NCBI GenBank assembly: GCA_903890885.1
Contig: CAITCX010000387.1
Location: 1-5,187 of the forward strand
Reading direction: 5' to 3'
DNA length: 5,187 nt
DNA from: an uncultured Dehalococcoidia bacterium
GTDB lineage: Bacteria > Chloroflexota > Dehalococcoidia > Dehalococcoidales > UBA3254
Of this stretch, positions 4,745 to 5,187 are shown in pieces; position 1 is the first letter of the stretch, and each line of letters opens with the position of its first letter. The notes below the pieces were generated by a model. That model did no database searches. It had not been told where the DNA came from and saw only the letters and a program-made list of their open reading frames with translations. Both the position numbers and the translations under genes were made by a program.

Positions 4745-5187
4745 ATGGCAAATAAGCGATCGCTTCTTTTATTGGTTGACGGCAATGCCCTGGTACACCG
4801 GGCCTATCATGCCTTGCCTCCTCTGACCGTACCCAGGACCGCTGAAATCGTAGGTGCGGTTTATGGTTTCGCCTCGATGCTAATCAAAGCCCTCAATGAA
4901 CTGAAGCCGACCTGCGCGGCTGTTGCTTTCGACCGCAAGGCGCCTACCTTCCGACATCTACTTTTCGCTGAATATAAAGCCCACCGCCCCGCTACCCCTG
5001 ATGAGCTGATCAACCAGCTTGGAAGGGTCCGGGAAGTGGTCAAGGCCTTCCAAATCCCCATTTTTGAAATGGATGGGTTTGAGGCAGATGATATTTTAGG
5101 TGCGTTGAGCAGTCAGGCAGTCAACCAGAACCTTGAGACTGTAATCATGACCGGCGATGCTGATATGATGCAATTGGTTTCTCCTCA
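4745..5187 (+). CDS. polA: DNA polymerase I, N-terminal 5'-3' exonuclease domain (partial, runs off the window)
   Basis: The first 147 residues of PolA, covering part of the 5'-3' exonuclease (flap nuclease) domain that removes RNA primers and excises DNA in replication and repair. Family marks: LLLVDGNALVHRAYHALPP (8-26) with metal ligand D12; GAVYGFASML (37-46); AVAFDRKAPTFRH (59-71) with D63; YKAHRPATPDEL (77-88); MDGFEADDILGAL (109-121) with E113, D115 and D116; and MTGDADMMQLVSP (135-147) with D138 and D140. All the acidic metal-binding residues expected so far are intact. The ATG at 4745 places the first Asp at the usual distance. No Shine-Dalgarno precedes it, because the -10 box ends 6 bp before the ATG. 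The frame is open at the right edge of the window, so the polymerase domain lies outside. Confidence 0.95.
   Translation, partial: MANKRSLLLLVDGNALVHRAYHALPPLTVPRTAEIVGAVYGFASMLIKALNELKPTCAAVAFDRKAPTFRHLLFAEYKAHRPATPDELINQLGRVREVVKAFQIPIFEMDGFEADDILGALSSQAVNQNLETVIMTGDADMMQLVSP

Noticed and set aside
1..5187. Insertion sequences, CRISPR arrays, attachment sites at the tRNA, toxin-antitoxin or defence genes
   Set aside because: No transposase, integrase or spaced repeats were seen, and there is no repeat of the tRNA 3' end elsewhere in the window.

Overview
This window looks like an ordinary chromosomal housekeeping segment of a mesophilic bacterium with mid-range GC. The first 147 residues of its DNA polymerase I, together with a free-standing DUF4342 protein and QueH, remind me most of Chloroflexota (Dehalococcoidia-like). 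That placement rests on remembered family resemblance, not a search, so it is tentative. I see no phage, insertion sequence, CRISPR array or defence/toxin cassette.

Layout, left to right. Positions 1-105 hold a probable promoter and leader for a 40-residue, very basic protein (106-228, +). It converges on a radical SAM protein of the PflA/PflX-like family (225-1238, -), and both genes use the same CTAG for their stop codons. A strong intrinsic terminator (1304-1335, acting leftward) separates that gene from ribosomal protein L25/Ctc (1360-2058, -). The L25 gene has an Ala/Lys/Glu-rich tail built on a 15-bp tandem repeat. Region 2059-2234 is a divergent promoter region. To the right of it lie a PatB/MalY-type PLP-dependent C-S lyase or aminotransferase (2235-3431, +, TTG start) and, 12 bp further on, queH, an epoxyqueuosine reductase (3444-4028, +).

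A good sigma-70-like promoter (4065-4093) then drives a complete tRNA-Asp(GUC) gene (4135-4208). After a 183-bp pyrimidine- and AT-rich gap with short tandem repeats comes a small DUF4342 protein (4392-4649, +). Last comes the 5' end of polA (4745 to the window edge, +), whose extended -10 box sits so close to the ATG that the mRNA is predicted to be leaderless.

Functional links: the clearest is queH next to tRNA-Asp(GUC). QueH performs the last step of queuosine synthesis on G34 of GUN tRNAs, and this tRNA-Asp has the U33-G34-U35 motif that tRNA-guanine transglycosylase recognises. The other genes (L25, PatB, radical SAM, DUF4342, PolA) show no clear common pathway. I found no convincing novel multi-gene system. 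The items most worth a second look are the 40-aa basic protein with its shared stop, the queH/tRNA-Asp pairing, the leaderless polA start and the orphan radical SAM protein with its N-terminal cysteine cluster.
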